DNA of 33,615 nucleotides from Anaerolineales bacterium (lineage in GTDB: Bacteria > Chloroflexota > Anaerolineae > Anaerolineales > UBA4823), in the NCBI GenBank assembly GCA_016932955.1, contig JAFGBV010000200.1, forward strand, positions 1 to 33,615, read 5' to 3'. This document shows positions 14,190 to 22,370 of the stretch, piece after piece. How positions within the stretch are numbered: the first letter of the stretch is position 1; every line of letters starts with the position of its first letter. The position numbers and the translations under genes are program-made. Below the pieces are notes generated by a model. It was given only the letters and a program-made list of their open reading frames with translations. It did no database searches and had not been told where the DNA came from.

Positions 14190-16547
14190 ATGAAAGTGCA
14201 ACACCTACTCGCCATCATGCTGGTTTTAAGCCTGATATTGGGGGTGGTTTTATTTCCCAATAAGTTTAGCATAGCACAAGAGGGTGGAAGAGACTGGGTT
14301 AACTACACCATGGATCGAGATGCTGAGGTGATCGCGCCGCAGGGCAATACCTTGTGGGTTGGCACCTGGGGCGGCGTGCTGCGCTGGGATCTCACTACGG
14401 GGAACTATGCAAAATTCACCACCGCCGAAGGCCTTTCCAACAACATGGTACATGATATCGCTATCGATGGGCAGGGGCGCGTGTGGGTCGGCACCGACCA
14501 GGGGCTGAGTGTCTTTGAAAATGGCAGTTGGGTGAGTTATGACAAGACCAACAGCGGGATCCCAGGCGAGACTGTGACAATCATCCTTGTAGGAGCAGAT
14601 GATCGCATCTGGCTGCACAGCCGTGAGATCAATGGCAGTCTTGGGGTGGGCGTGACCGTGTTCAACGGCGCGACCTGGACTACCTACAACGAGAGCAACT
14701 CTAGCATCGCTGACGATGATATCCGCTCAATGGCTGTGGATCAAAATGGGCACCTGTGGTTCGGCACCTGGGATGGCGATGTGAGCGAGTTCGACGGCAC
14801 GAATTGGACGACTTACCCCGATATCAATTATAACAGCAATGAGATTTTCGCCATTACGGTCGATTCTCTGAACCGCAAATGGTTTGTCAGCTATAACTAC
14901 CTGGTGCAGCGTTATGATGGCATCAGTTGGGAGAGTTACCTGCCTGAGAACGGCTGCAATGACCTGGTGAGCGATGTCATCGCAGGGGAAGATGGGTTGG
15001 TATGGTTTGCCACCCTGTCGGGCGTGTGCTCGTTTGACGGCACTACCTGGACGCGCTACCACACCGACAATTCAGGCCTGGTGAGCAATTCGATCGCCAG
15101 CATGGCCTCACAAGGGAGCAAATTATGGGTCGGGTACAGTCTACTGGCTGATGGGATCACCCAGTTCGATGGCAGCCAGTGGAACCAATACCTCACAATG
15201 ACTGGTTTGCCCGAGAATATCTACGAAGAGGGGTTACGGGTAGATGACCAGACCTGGTTTGGCGCTTCTCCAGGAGTGGTTGTTTTCGATGGTGCGTCCT
15301 GGACTGCCTACGATAATACGAACTCGGAACTGGTGGGCGCGTGCGTGAATGAGATCACTGCTCAGGAGAATGGGCATCTCTGGTTTGCCGGGGGCAATTG
15401 TGGCGGTGGGATCGTGGAGTTCGACGGGGTGAATTGGATCCAGCATTATGAAGTGGGTGTCTTCCCAGATCCGTTCGTGTACGCCATTGCTGCGGCGCCG
15501 GATGGGCGCATCTGGGCGGGCAGCCGCGATGGGCTGAGTGTGTATAACGATATTACCTGGACGAATTATTTACCCGGTACACAGATTTCCGCAATTGCCA
15601 TTGACGGTCTCGGAAATATCTGGGCAAACTGTCTCACTCGATTCGACGGTACAAATTGGAATACCTATGCCACGGTTGAGGCAGCTATTGAAGCCAACTA
15701 CCTTGCCATTAAGGATACCTTCTTCGAAAATGAGGGCTGCTGGCTAGCGGATAATGCCGGTCGCGTATGGGTCACCAAGGGGCAGGCAGGCGTCAGCAGT
15801 TACAACGGAAGCACCTGGACGGCCTACAGCCTTACTACGATGGGACACACGTTACCCTTTGGCTGGTATGCGCGGCTGGCAGGCGAGGACGCAGATGGGA
15901 ATATCTGGGTCATCCTGATGGATAACAACCTCACCCACGGCAGGCTCAGCCGCTTCAACGGTACAACCTGGACTGCTTTCACCCATGCCGATGGCATCAT
16001 CGAACCGCCTGGCGCTATGACGGTAGATCACCTGAACCGGGTGTGGTTTGCTGGCTTCCGCGGATTTAGCATATTTTATGACTCGATGCAACCAACGGGC
16101 ACACTGGTAAGCCCGTTGGAAGGCGGGGAGCTCACCTCGAGCGACACCTCAACGCATGTGGTTTTCCCGGCTGGCTCTTTTGCCACGGATGTGCTCGTCA
16201 CCCTGACCCCTACACAGACAGTTAATGCTGAAAGCCTTGTCGGTATCGGGCACGCGTTTGAGCTTTCGGCGGTGATCAGCGGGACGACCACGCCGGTCAG
16301 CGAAACCTTGATCCCTTACACGCTGACGGTACGTTATACCGGCGATGAGGTCTGGGGCATCAACGAGAGCGGGCTGGCAATCTATCGCTGGGATGGCGGC
16401 GAGTGGGTGATGGAGCCGAACAGTAGCCTGGACCGAGCAGCCAACCTGGTTGCCGCCCAACCGGCGCATCTGGGGTTATTTGCCGTGCTGGGCGAATCGG
16501 TTGAAGCGTTACGCTGGTTCCTGCCGTTTGTCATCGTCAAACCATAG
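14190..16547 (+). CDS. large extracytoplasmic two-component-regulator-type propeller protein (785 aa)
   Basis: After an N-terminal export signal (LLAIMLVLSLILGVVLF, residues about 7-25) the protein is built of a dozen or more Reg_prop repeats of the form 'DGQGRVWVGTDQGLSVFENG' and 'FDGTTWTRY', giving one or two seven-bladed propellers like those of hybrid sensor kinases, but no histidine kinase follows. The last 200 residues hold a beta-rich domain (GTLVSPLEGGELTSSD through LIPYTLTVRYTGDEV) and end in a short hydrophobic-aromatic tail WFLPFVIVKP. ATG 14190 is chosen because GGAGGGG precedes it and the export signal starts there. It probably acts on the cell surface as a ligand-binding or adhesion protein; the ligand is unknown. 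Confidence 0.85.
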   Translation: MKVQHLLAIMLVLSLILGVVLFPNKFSIAQEGGRDWVNYTMDRDAEVIAPQGNTLWVGTWGGVLRWDLTTGNYAKFTTAEGLSNNMVHDIAIDGQGRVWVGTDQGLSVFENGSWVSYDKTNSGIPGETVTIILVGADDRIWLHSREINGSLGVGVTVFNGATWTTYNESNSSIADDDIRSMAVDQNGHLWFGTWDGDVSEFDGTNWTTYPDINYNSNEIFAITVDSLNRKWFVSYNYLVQRYDGISWESYLPENGCNDLVSDVIAGEDGLVWFATLSGVCSFDGTTWTRYHTDNSGLVSNSIASMASQGSKLWVGYSLLADGITQFDGSQWNQYLTMTGLPENIYEEGLRVDDQTWFGASPGVVVFDGASWTAYDNTNSELVGACVNEITAQENGHLWFAGGNCGGGIVEFDGVNWIQHYEVGVFPDPFVYAIAAAPDGRIWAGSRDGLSVYNDITWTNYLPGTQISAIAIDGLGNIWANCLTRFDGTNWNTYATVEAAIEANYLAIKDTFFENEGCWLADNAGRVWVTKGQAGVSSYNGSTWTAYSLTTMGHTLPFGWYARLAGEDADGNIWVILMDNNLTHGRLSRFNGTTWTAFTHADGIIEPPGAMTVDHLNRVWFAGFRGFSIFYDSMQPTGTLVSPLEGGELTSSDTSTHVVFPAGSFATDVLVTLTPTQTVNAESLVGIGHAFELSAVISGTTTPVSETLIPYTLTVRYTGDEVWGINESGLAIYRWDGGEWVMEPNSSLDRAANLVAAQPAHLGLFAVLGESVEALRWFLPFVIVKP

Positions 16548-16567
16548 AACGAAAGAGACCTGCGCCT

Positions 16568-16864
16568 TTGGGTGATTACATCCGCCCTCCCGACGATGTG
16601 TACTGGCATTTCCGGCGCCTGGCTTTGAGCAGGCAGGTTGGCGCCGAGTGCACCAGCCATGAAGATGGCTGCCTTTACCGCGTCAGGGCAGACTGGGTGA
16701 TCTGCCGGGTGACCGATGGCGTGGAAGAAGCGACGATCGACAGCCTGCCCTACAAACCCCTTCCCGCGGCGCGGGTGATGACCGGCGGGGGATGGGGATT
16801 TCGCATGCCCATCGCTACTTTCTACCAGCAGATCATCGCGCCTTCGGGGAGAAAGCGGGAATAG
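16568..16864 (+). CDS. small hypothetical protein (98 aa), TTG start
   Basis: An open frame with a TTG start at 16568 runs to TAG at 16862-16864, 20 bp after the propeller gene. The product is soluble and rich in Arg, with DVYWHFRRLALSRQVG and a beta-like tract YRVRADWVICRVTDGVEEATI, then GGGWGFRMPIATFYQQI. No family is recognised. The ribosome site is poor (GAAAGAG about ten bases upstream), and the start is uncertain. The frame has coding-like composition and no better frame overlaps, so it is kept with low confidence. Confidence 0.45.
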   Translation: MGDYIRPPDDVYWHFRRLALSRQVGAECTSHEDGCLYRVRADWVICRVTDGVEEATIDSLPYKPLPAARVMTGGGWGFRMPIATFYQQIIAPSGRKRE

Positions 16865-16939
16865 CCAGCCTTGATAAGGAAGATTCCAGGTGGCAATTAT
16901 GGCTTGTGCTCCTTTCTAGAAGAATAAAGGAGAGATTTT

Positions 16940-17731
16940 ATGAATTCCCGATGTTTGACTTCTCGCAAGTGGTTTTATCCATTGATTTTCTTCTTACTGA
17001 TCGCGCTTTCGATGTGGCCACCTTATACCCAAATACCCTATGACCCACGGAATACACAGCAAGTGATTATTGAAATACTTCAAGTCTCCATTTTACCCTA
17101 TGCCTCTTGGGGTTGGGTCTTACACCTGGGGACTTTAGCAGTGATTGTGTTGGCAATTTGGCGACCGAGAATTGGCGGACGCGTGATGGCAGTATACTTT
17201 GGGTTCAATTATCTACTTATTGCTGCGCTGCAAACTAGCGCAACGACAACCCACTATGGCTTTGCCGTGCAAACTGGGGCGCTTATCGTTTCTGGGCTGC
17301 TGGGATTGGTTTGGTTGTGGGTGGGTTGGAAAGACGGGCTGCAAATCTCTTTCAAAGAAGTACCTGTTTGGCGCTGGTTCCTTCTCCCACTTCCCTTACT
17401 GGTTTTCTGGTCTCCGATTGGAATGCAAGGCAGCCGGTTGATTTTCAACTTTGATCCATTATTATTGCTAACCTCCCCAGATTATGGATTGACCTATTGT
17501 TTCATGACGCCTGTTCTCCTGTTTCTGCTCATCTTAAGTTACCCCAGGGTTGATGGATTTGCCTTTCGGGTGACGGCTTTCAACGCCTTGCTCTACGGAT
17601 TGTTCAACCTGAGCCATTGGTTCAATCCTGACCGGATTATCATGGGCGTGATGCATCTGCCGCTGTTATTGCTTTCACTGCTGGCGCTGTTTATGCTGCG
17701 CTTCTCTAATAGATTTAGTAATCATTCATAA
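16940..17731 (+). CDS. polytopic membrane protein of unknown function (263 aa)
   Basis: The protein has about seven to eight membrane helices, the first being WFYPLIFFLLIALSMW, with further ones around LHLGTLAVIVLAIW, YFGFNYLLIAALQ, LIVSGLLGLVWLWVG, FLLPLPLLVFWS, PVLLFLLILSYP and HLPLLLLSLLALFML. Conserved-looking polar spots include HWFNPDRI near the end. No transporter or enzyme motif is recognised. AAAGGAGAG before ATG 16940 is a good ribosome site. It lies 14 bp before the uvrA-like gene, so the two may be co-transcribed, but a functional link is not evident. Confidence 0.8.
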   Translation: MNSRCLTSRKWFYPLIFFLLIALSMWPPYTQIPYDPRNTQQVIIEILQVSILPYASWGWVLHLGTLAVIVLAIWRPRIGGRVMAVYFGFNYLLIAALQTSATTTHYGFAVQTGALIVSGLLGLVWLWVGWKDGLQISFKEVPVWRWFLLPLPLLVFWSPIGMQGSRLIFNFDPLLLLTSPDYGLTYCFMTPVLLFLLILSYPRVDGFAFRVTAFNALLYGLFNLSHWFNPDRIIMGVMHLPLLLLSLLALFMLRFSNRFSNHS

Positions 17732-17745
17732 ACCCAGGAGGTCGA

Positions 17746-20277
17746 ATGTTTGATCAGATTGTCGTTCGCGGCGCGCGGCTGCATAACCTGAAGAACATCA
17801 CCGTGGCGATCCCCAAGAACCAGTTTGTGGTTCTGACGGGCCTTTCTGGTTCGGGAAAATCCACGCTTGGCTTTGACATCCTGTATAAAGAGGGCCAGCG
17901 GCAATACTTGGAATCGCTGGGGCTGGTTTCGTACGGCCTGGCCAGGCCGCCGGTGGATGCGATCAGCGGGCTTTCACCCTCGATCAGCATCGACCAACAT
18001 CTCACCAACCACAGCCCGCGCTCCACGGTGGGCACTGCCACAGATGTCTATACCTACCTGCGCGTGTTGTTTGCCCGCCTCGGTCACCGCCCCTGCCCTG
18101 CCTGCAGAAAAGATGTTTCGTCCTCCTTCGATGCGCCTGGCGAATGGGAGGAAGAATCCAGCGCCGACGATGATGCCTCTGCTCCCGAGGGCACATTCCC
18201 CTGCCCGTACTGCGGGGCGCCGATCGCAGAGATGGGCATGGCGCATTTCTCGTTCAACAAGCCCGATGGCGCTTGCCCCACCTGCACCGGGCTGGGTACG
18301 GTGCACCAGGCGAACCTCAAGCGCCTGGTTGATGAGCAAAAGAGCATCCCGCAGGGCGCGGTTCTGGCATGGGATGCCTTTTTCACCGACTATAACTGCA
18401 ACACATTAAAGGCTGCCGCTGATTACTACGGATTTGACCTCGATATCAACCTGCCGGTCAAAGAATTTACCCCCGTGCAGCGCGACCTATTGTTCTTCGG
18501 TGTGGGCAGCCCTGCTTTTCGCCGCCATTTCCCCAGCATTGAGCCGCCAGCCACTGTCAGAAAAGGACACTTCGAGGGCATCGCTACCAGCCTGCTGCGC
18601 CGCTACGCTGAGCATATCCAGGATGCGGATTATCGCGCCAAAATGAGCGAATTCCTTATCACCCAAACTTGCCCTGACTGCGCCGGCACGCGCTTGCGAC
18701 CTGAAAGCCGCCTCGTGACCGTCAACGGGCAGACGATCATCGCTCTCTCCCGCCTGCCGCTCACCGATCTTGGCGCCTGGTTGGGCGGGCTGCCTGGTAT
18801 TTTCAGCCGCCAAGAAATGCTCATCGCCGCACCCATCCTGGAAGATCTCAAGGAGCGGATCAAACGCCTGGTGGAAGTTGGCGCCGGTTATCTCAGCCTG
18901 GAACGCACTTCGCCAAGCCTCTCAGCCGGCGAGGCGCGGCGGCTGCGCCTGGCTTCTCTGCTTGGCTCAGGGCTGAGCGGCGTTCTGTACGTTTTTGATG
19001 AGCCAACCATCGGGCTGCACCATCGCGACACCCACCGCCTGATCGATGTCTTGCGCCGCTTGCGCGACCTGGGCAATACGGTTCTGGTCATCGAGCACGA
19101 CCTCGAGATGATCGCCGCTGCGGATTACGTGATCGATTTTGGCCCGGGCGCTGGGAAGCACGGTGGGCAGGTGGTTGCCGCCGGCACGCCCGCAGAGGTT
19201 GCTGCTCAGCCCACATCGCTCACTGGCGATTACCTGGCAGGGCGCGCCTCTCTGCTCGTTCCGCCGCATCGCCGGGCCTGCAACGGGAAAGCCATCACCA
19301 TCCATGGCGCCCGTGAGCACAACCTGCAGGATATCACCGTCCGCCTGCCGTTGGGCTTGCTTCTCGCAGTGACCGGCGTATCGGGCTCGGGCAAATCATC
19401 GCTGGTCTTTGATATCCTCGACCGCGCCATGCGCCAGCGCCTCTACGGCGCGGGCGAAACCCCCGGCGAGCACACAGCTATCGAGGGCGGCGAATATATC
19501 GATAAGCTCATCACCATCGACCAGGAGCACATTGGACGAATCCCGCGCTCGAACGCGGCCACCTATACGGATACCTTCACCCCCATCCGCCAGGCATTTG
19601 CCGCCATACCTGAGGCCCGCCAGCGTGGATTCTCTGCCCGCTATTTCTCGTTCAATGTCCCTGGGGGTCGCTGTGAGCGCTGTGAGGGTGCCGGCGTGCT
19701 CACCGTCAAGATGCACTTCCTGCCAGATGTGGAAGTGCGTTGCCCGGCCTGCCATGGGCGTCGCTTTACCCGCGAGACGCTTGCGGTGCGGTATTGCGAG
19801 CATGATATCTCCCAGGTGCTCGACCTCACCGTCGAAGAAGCCCTGGCATTGTTCAAAGATGTGCCTGCAGCCCGTTCCCGCCTGCAGGTGCTGTCCGATG
19901 TTGGTCTGGGCTACCTCCAGCTTGGGCAGCCTGCCACCACCCTCTCCGGTGGCGAAGCCCAGCGCGTCAAGCTCGCCAAGGAGCTGGGGCGTCGCATCAC
20001 CGGGCGCACCCTGTACTTGCTCGACGAGCCGACCACCGGCCTGCACTTGGCGGATACCGCCCGCCTGCTGGGGGTGCTGCAGCGCCTGGTGGATGCAGGC
20101 AACACCGTGATCGTGGTGGAACATAATCTTGAGTTCGTCAAAGCAGCCGATTGGATCATCGACCTGGGGCCGGAGGGTGGGGCGGCAGGGGGAAAGCTGA
20201 TCGCCGAAGGCACGCCTGAACAGGTGGCGCAGATTCCTGGCTCGTACACGGGACAAGGCTTGAGGAACATTTTGTAG
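17746..20277 (+). CDS. UvrA2-type excinuclease subunit A (ABC ATPase)
   Basis: The 843-residue protein is a two-cassette UvrA: Walker A GLSGSGKST at residues 32-40 and GVSGSGKSS in the second cassette, signatures LSAGEARR and LSGGEAQR, Walker B VFDEPTIGLH and LLDEPTTGLH. A zinc module CERC-(20 residues)-CPAC lies in the second half and CPDC in the insertion domain. In the first half CPAC, CPYC and CPTC follow closely, with an Asp/Glu-rich insert, and the segment passes straight to MAHFSFN; the roughly 120-residue UvrB-binding domain of canonical UvrA is absent. This makes it a class II UvrA, often linked to DNA-intercalating drug tolerance. LSAGE instead of LSGGE in cassette one is a small deviation. 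GGAGG precedes the ATG. Confidence 0.92.
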   Translation: MFDQIVVRGARLHNLKNITVAIPKNQFVVLTGLSGSGKSTLGFDILYKEGQRQYLESLGLVSYGLARPPVDAISGLSPSISIDQHLTNHSPRSTVGTATDVYTYLRVLFARLGHRPCPACRKDVSSSFDAPGEWEEESSADDDASAPEGTFPCPYCGAPIAEMGMAHFSFNKPDGACPTCTGLGTVHQANLKRLVDEQKSIPQGAVLAWDAFFTDYNCNTLKAAADYYGFDLDINLPVKEFTPVQRDLLFFGVGSPAFRRHFPSIEPPATVRKGHFEGIATSLLRRYAEHIQDADYRAKMSEFLITQTCPDCAGTRLRPESRLVTVNGQTIIALSRLPLTDLGAWLGGLPGIFSRQEMLIAAPILEDLKERIKRLVEVGAGYLSLERTSPSLSAGEARRLRLASLLGSGLSGVLYVFDEPTIGLHHRDTHRLIDVLRRLRDLGNTVLVIEHDLEMIAAADYVIDFGPGAGKHGGQVVAAGTPAEVAAQPTSLTGDYLAGRASLLVPPHRRACNGKAITIHGAREHNLQDITVRLPLGLLLAVTGVSGSGKSSLVFDILDRAMRQRLYGAGETPGEHTAIEGGEYIDKLITIDQEHIGRIPRSNAATYTDTFTPIRQAFAAIPEARQRGFSARYFSFNVPGGRCERCEGAGVLTVKMHFLPDVEVRCPACHGRRFTRETLAVRYCEHDISQVLDLTVEEALALFKDVPAARSRLQVLSDVGLGYLQLGQPATTLSGGEAQRVKLAKELGRRITGRTLYLLDEPTTGLHLADTARLLGVLQRLVDAGNTVIVVEHNLEFVKAADWIIDLGPEGGAAGGKLIAEGTPEQVAQIPGSYTGQGLRNIL

Positions 20278-20338
20278 CGCGAGGTACTCCAGTCGATAAA
20301 GAGATTATTGTCTGAAGTTAGGTAATGGGGCAGGGTGT

Positions 20339-20363
20339 ACGGCAGGGCTGAACGCTCTGCCGT
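20339..20363 (+). terminator. weak hairpin terminator after the UvrA2 gene
   Basis: ACGGCAG (20339-20345) and CTGCCGT (20357-20363) form a seven-pair stem about 60 bases after the stop codon, followed by AATTTCATT, a poor U-tract. It separates the UvrA2 gene from the promoter of the next operon. Confidence 0.5.
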
Positions 20364-20385
20364 AATTTCATTATGGTTGAGTTGC

Positions 20386-20414
20386 TTGACTCTGAATCGA
20401 ATGTGTGCTATTAT
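20386..20414 (+). promoter_or_regulatory. near-consensus promoter of the regulator-ABC operon
   Basis: TTGACT (20386-20391), a spacer of exactly 17 bp and TATTAT (20409-20414) match ten of twelve consensus bases. Transcription should begin around 20421, inside the operator repeats, with start codon 20460 about 40 bases further on; AAGGAATT is the ribosome site. Confidence 0.8.
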
Positions 20415-20446
20415 ATAAACAGGTTTGTAATATAAACTAGTCTATA
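20414..20446. promoter_or_regulatory. two tandem palindromic operators
   Basis: TATAAACAGGTTTGTA (20414-20429) and TATAAACTAGTCTATA (20431-20446) are near-palindromes of 16 bp, 17 bp centre to centre. They start at the end of the -10 box and cover the transcription start, an ideal place for repression. The winged-helix protein encoded two genes later is the natural candidate ligand. Confidence 0.65.
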
Positions 20447-20459
20447 AAAAGGAATTCCT

Positions 20460-21104
20460 ATGAAAGACGATCTGGATAAAGCCCAACAACGCGCCCGGCA
20501 GTACTGGCATGTGGATGGATTGCTGGAATGCGCTTTTTGTGTGTTGTGCCTGCTGCTGGGGATCTATTTTTACGCCCAGGCTACCTTGCCGCCCGAATCG
20601 CTGGCTTACAAAATCTTGAACGTAAGCTTAATCATCGTGATTATCGGCGGATCTTTTTTAGTGAACCGGGTGCTCGTTATAGCGAAAGAGCGCATTACCT
20701 ACCCTCGCACGGGTTATGTGGCCTATCGCCAGGCGAGCGGAGCAAGGCGCTGGGTGCGGGTCATCGTTGCAGCGGGGGTGTCAATGCTGATTGCTACGCT
20801 GATTACGCAACTTATTATCCGCGGTAATATTGATCTTGCCTGGATGCCGGTTATCACCGGCGCGGTTTTCGGCTTTGTAATGCTCCTCGTTGCTTTCCGC
20901 GCAAACCTGATCCGCTTCTACACTTTGAGCCTTATCTCAGTCTTGATTGGCTGCGGATTCTTGATTGTGCGGATCGATAACATCCTCGGGCTGGCAATCT
21001 ATTACATCCTGTTCGGCCTGGCGATCGGTTTATCGGGCGGGCTGACGCTGTGGAGCTACCTGCGCCAAGCGCCGCCTCCTGCGGAGGAGTCTGATGAGCG
21101 CTAA
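20460..21104 (+). CDS. membrane protein of unknown function (214 aa) in a regulator-ABC operon
   Basis: The product begins with a short soluble helix (DDLDKAQQRARQYWHVDG) and has five to six membrane helices (LECAFCVLCLLLGIYFYAQ, VSLIIVIIGGSFLVNRV, VIVAAGVSMLIATLITQLII, MPVITGAVFGFVMLLVAF, LSLISVLIGCGFLIV, AIYYILFGLAIGLSGGL). Between helices two and three is a basic loop ERITYPRTGYVAYRQ. No family is recognised. It is the first gene of an operon with a winged-helix regulator (11-base overlap), an ABC ATPase and an ABC-2 permease, and may be an accessory or sensor component of that system. Confidence 0.8.
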   Translation: MKDDLDKAQQRARQYWHVDGLLECAFCVLCLLLGIYFYAQATLPPESLAYKILNVSLIIVIIGGSFLVNRVLVIAKERITYPRTGYVAYRQASGARRWVRVIVAAGVSMLIATLITQLIIRGNIDLAWMPVITGAVFGFVMLLVAFRANLIRFYTLSLISVLIGCGFLIVRIDNILGLAIYYILFGLAIGLSGGLTLWSYLRQAPPPAEESDER

Positions 21105-21399
21105 GATTCGCTCGCTGACCGAGATCGACCGCCTGATCCACGAGCCATCCCGGGCAGTGATTGTTGCCATCTTGTACGCCGTGGACAGTGCTGACTTCCT
21201 GTACCTTCAGCGGGAGACGGGGTTGACCAAGGGCAACCTCTCTGTGCACCTGACAAGACTCGAAGAAGCCGGTTATGTTGGGATCGAGAAAACCTACCGG
21301 GGCAAGATTCCCCTCACACTCTGTTCCCTGACTGATAAGGGGCGCAAGGCATTTGAGGATTACCGGAAAAAGATGAAGCAATTCATCGAGATTGTTTGA
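21094..21399 (+). CDS. winged-helix transcriptional regulator (MarR/ArsR-like, HTH_34 type)
   Basis: The 101-residue protein is almost entirely a winged-helix domain: VIVAILYAVDSADFLYLQRET, the recognition helix LTKGNLSVHLTRLEEAGYVGIEK and the wing GKIPLTLCSLTDKG, ending in a dimerisation helix. This pattern is typical of the HTH_34 group of small regulators that precede ABC transporters. GGAGGAG precedes ATG 21094, which overlaps the end of the membrane gene by 11 bases. It most likely represses its own operon by binding the tandem palindromes at 20414-20446; the effector is unknown. Confidence 0.88.
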   Translation: MSAKIRSLTEIDRLIHEPSRAVIVAILYAVDSADFLYLQRETGLTKGNLSVHLTRLEEAGYVGIEKTYRGKIPLTLCSLTDKGRKAFEDYRKKMKQFIEIV

Positions 21400-21440
21400 T
21401 CACAAAGATCATTTGGCTTGATGGAAGAAATGGGTATACG

Positions 21441-22370
21441 ATGAACCAATCAGCTATAGTCACCAGGAATTTGACGCGGGATTTCAAGACGGTCTGCGCA
21501 GTAGATGATCTGACCATTGAGGTGCCTGCTGGAACAGTGTTTGGGTTTCTCGGGCCGAATGGGGCAGGAAAGACCACCACAATCCGTTTGCTGCTGGGCT
21601 TGCTGGAGCCCACCAGCGGGAAAGCGGAGGTATTAGGATACGACACCCGTACGCGTGCGGAACACATCCGCCAGCACTGCGGATCGCTGCTGGAGCACCA
21701 CGGACTGTATGAGCGCTTGAGCGCCGAGGATAATCTGGAATTCTATGGGCGAGCTTGGCGCATCCCTGTGTCCGAGCGAAAAGCCCGCATGCAGGAGCTG
21801 CTGACCCACCTGGGACTATGGGAACGCCGCAAGGAGCTGACTGGAACCTGGAGCCGCGGTATGAAGCAGAAACTGGCCGTCGCTCGTGCCTTGCTGCACC
21901 GCCCCAGCCTGGTATTCATGGATGAACCCACTGCCGGCCTGGACCCCATCGCTGCGGCTGCGTTGAGGGATGACCTAGCCTCCCTGGCTGACCGCGAAGG
22001 CGTGACCGTTTTCCTGACCACGCACAACCTTGCCGAGGCTGAAAAGCTCTGCCAGCGGGTGGGTGTGATTCGCCAGGGCAGGTTGCTGGCGATGGGCAGC
22101 CCCGATGAATTGCGCCGCAGTGCATCGCCGCGCCTCGAGATTACCGGGCGTAGCATCACCGATCAGGCAATCGCCTTGCTTCAAGCCTGCCCTGAGGTTG
22201 CCACAGTAACCCGGCAAAATTCTCACCTTTTGATTGAGCTTCGCCAGGATGCAGACACTGCCCCACTGGTCAGCCTCCTGGTCGGCGCTGGCGCGGAAAT
22301 CGAGGAAGTCCGCCGGGGTAGAGCCAACCTGGAAGAGGTGTTTCTCACCATGATGGAGGAAGAAAAATGA
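21441..22370 (+). CDS. ABC-2 type transporter ATPase
   Basis: The 309-residue ATPase has Walker A GPNGAGKT (residues 38-45), the signature region WSRGMKQKLAVARALL, Walker B LVFMDEPTAGLD and switch His in LTTHNLAEAE. The signature's WSRGMKQ form and the roughly 85-residue C-terminal extension (LRRSASPRLEITGRS onward) are typical of the DrrA/CcmA/YadG ABC-2 drug and polysaccharide exporters. ATG 21441 is preferred to a TTG at 21396; its ribosome site is weak (GGAAGAAATGGG). It overlaps the permease gene by four bases. Confidence 0.9.
   Translation: MNQSAIVTRNLTRDFKTVCAVDDLTIEVPAGTVFGFLGPNGAGKTTTIRLLLGLLEPTSGKAEVLGYDTRTRAEHIRQHCGSLLEHHGLYERLSAEDNLEFYGRAWRIPVSERKARMQELLTHLGLWERRKELTGTWSRGMKQKLAVARALLHRPSLVFMDEPTAGLDPIAAAALRDDLASLADREGVTVFLTTHNLAEAEKLCQRVGVIRQGRLLAMGSPDELRRSASPRLEITGRSITDQAIALLQACPEVATVTRQNSHLLIELRQDADTAPLVSLLVGAGAEIEEVRRGRANLEEVFLTMMEEEK

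Noticed and set aside
14400..16000. Repeated DNA words (GACGGCAC-TGGAC and relatives) suggesting a repeat array
   Set aside because: These are codons of the propeller blades (FDGTxWTxY), irregularly spaced; not CRISPR or satellite DNA.
19396..20256. Long antisense frame of 286 codons within the UvrA2 gene
   Set aside because: Its composition is that of a GC-rich shadow frame; the sense strand encodes an unmistakable UvrA with all motifs.
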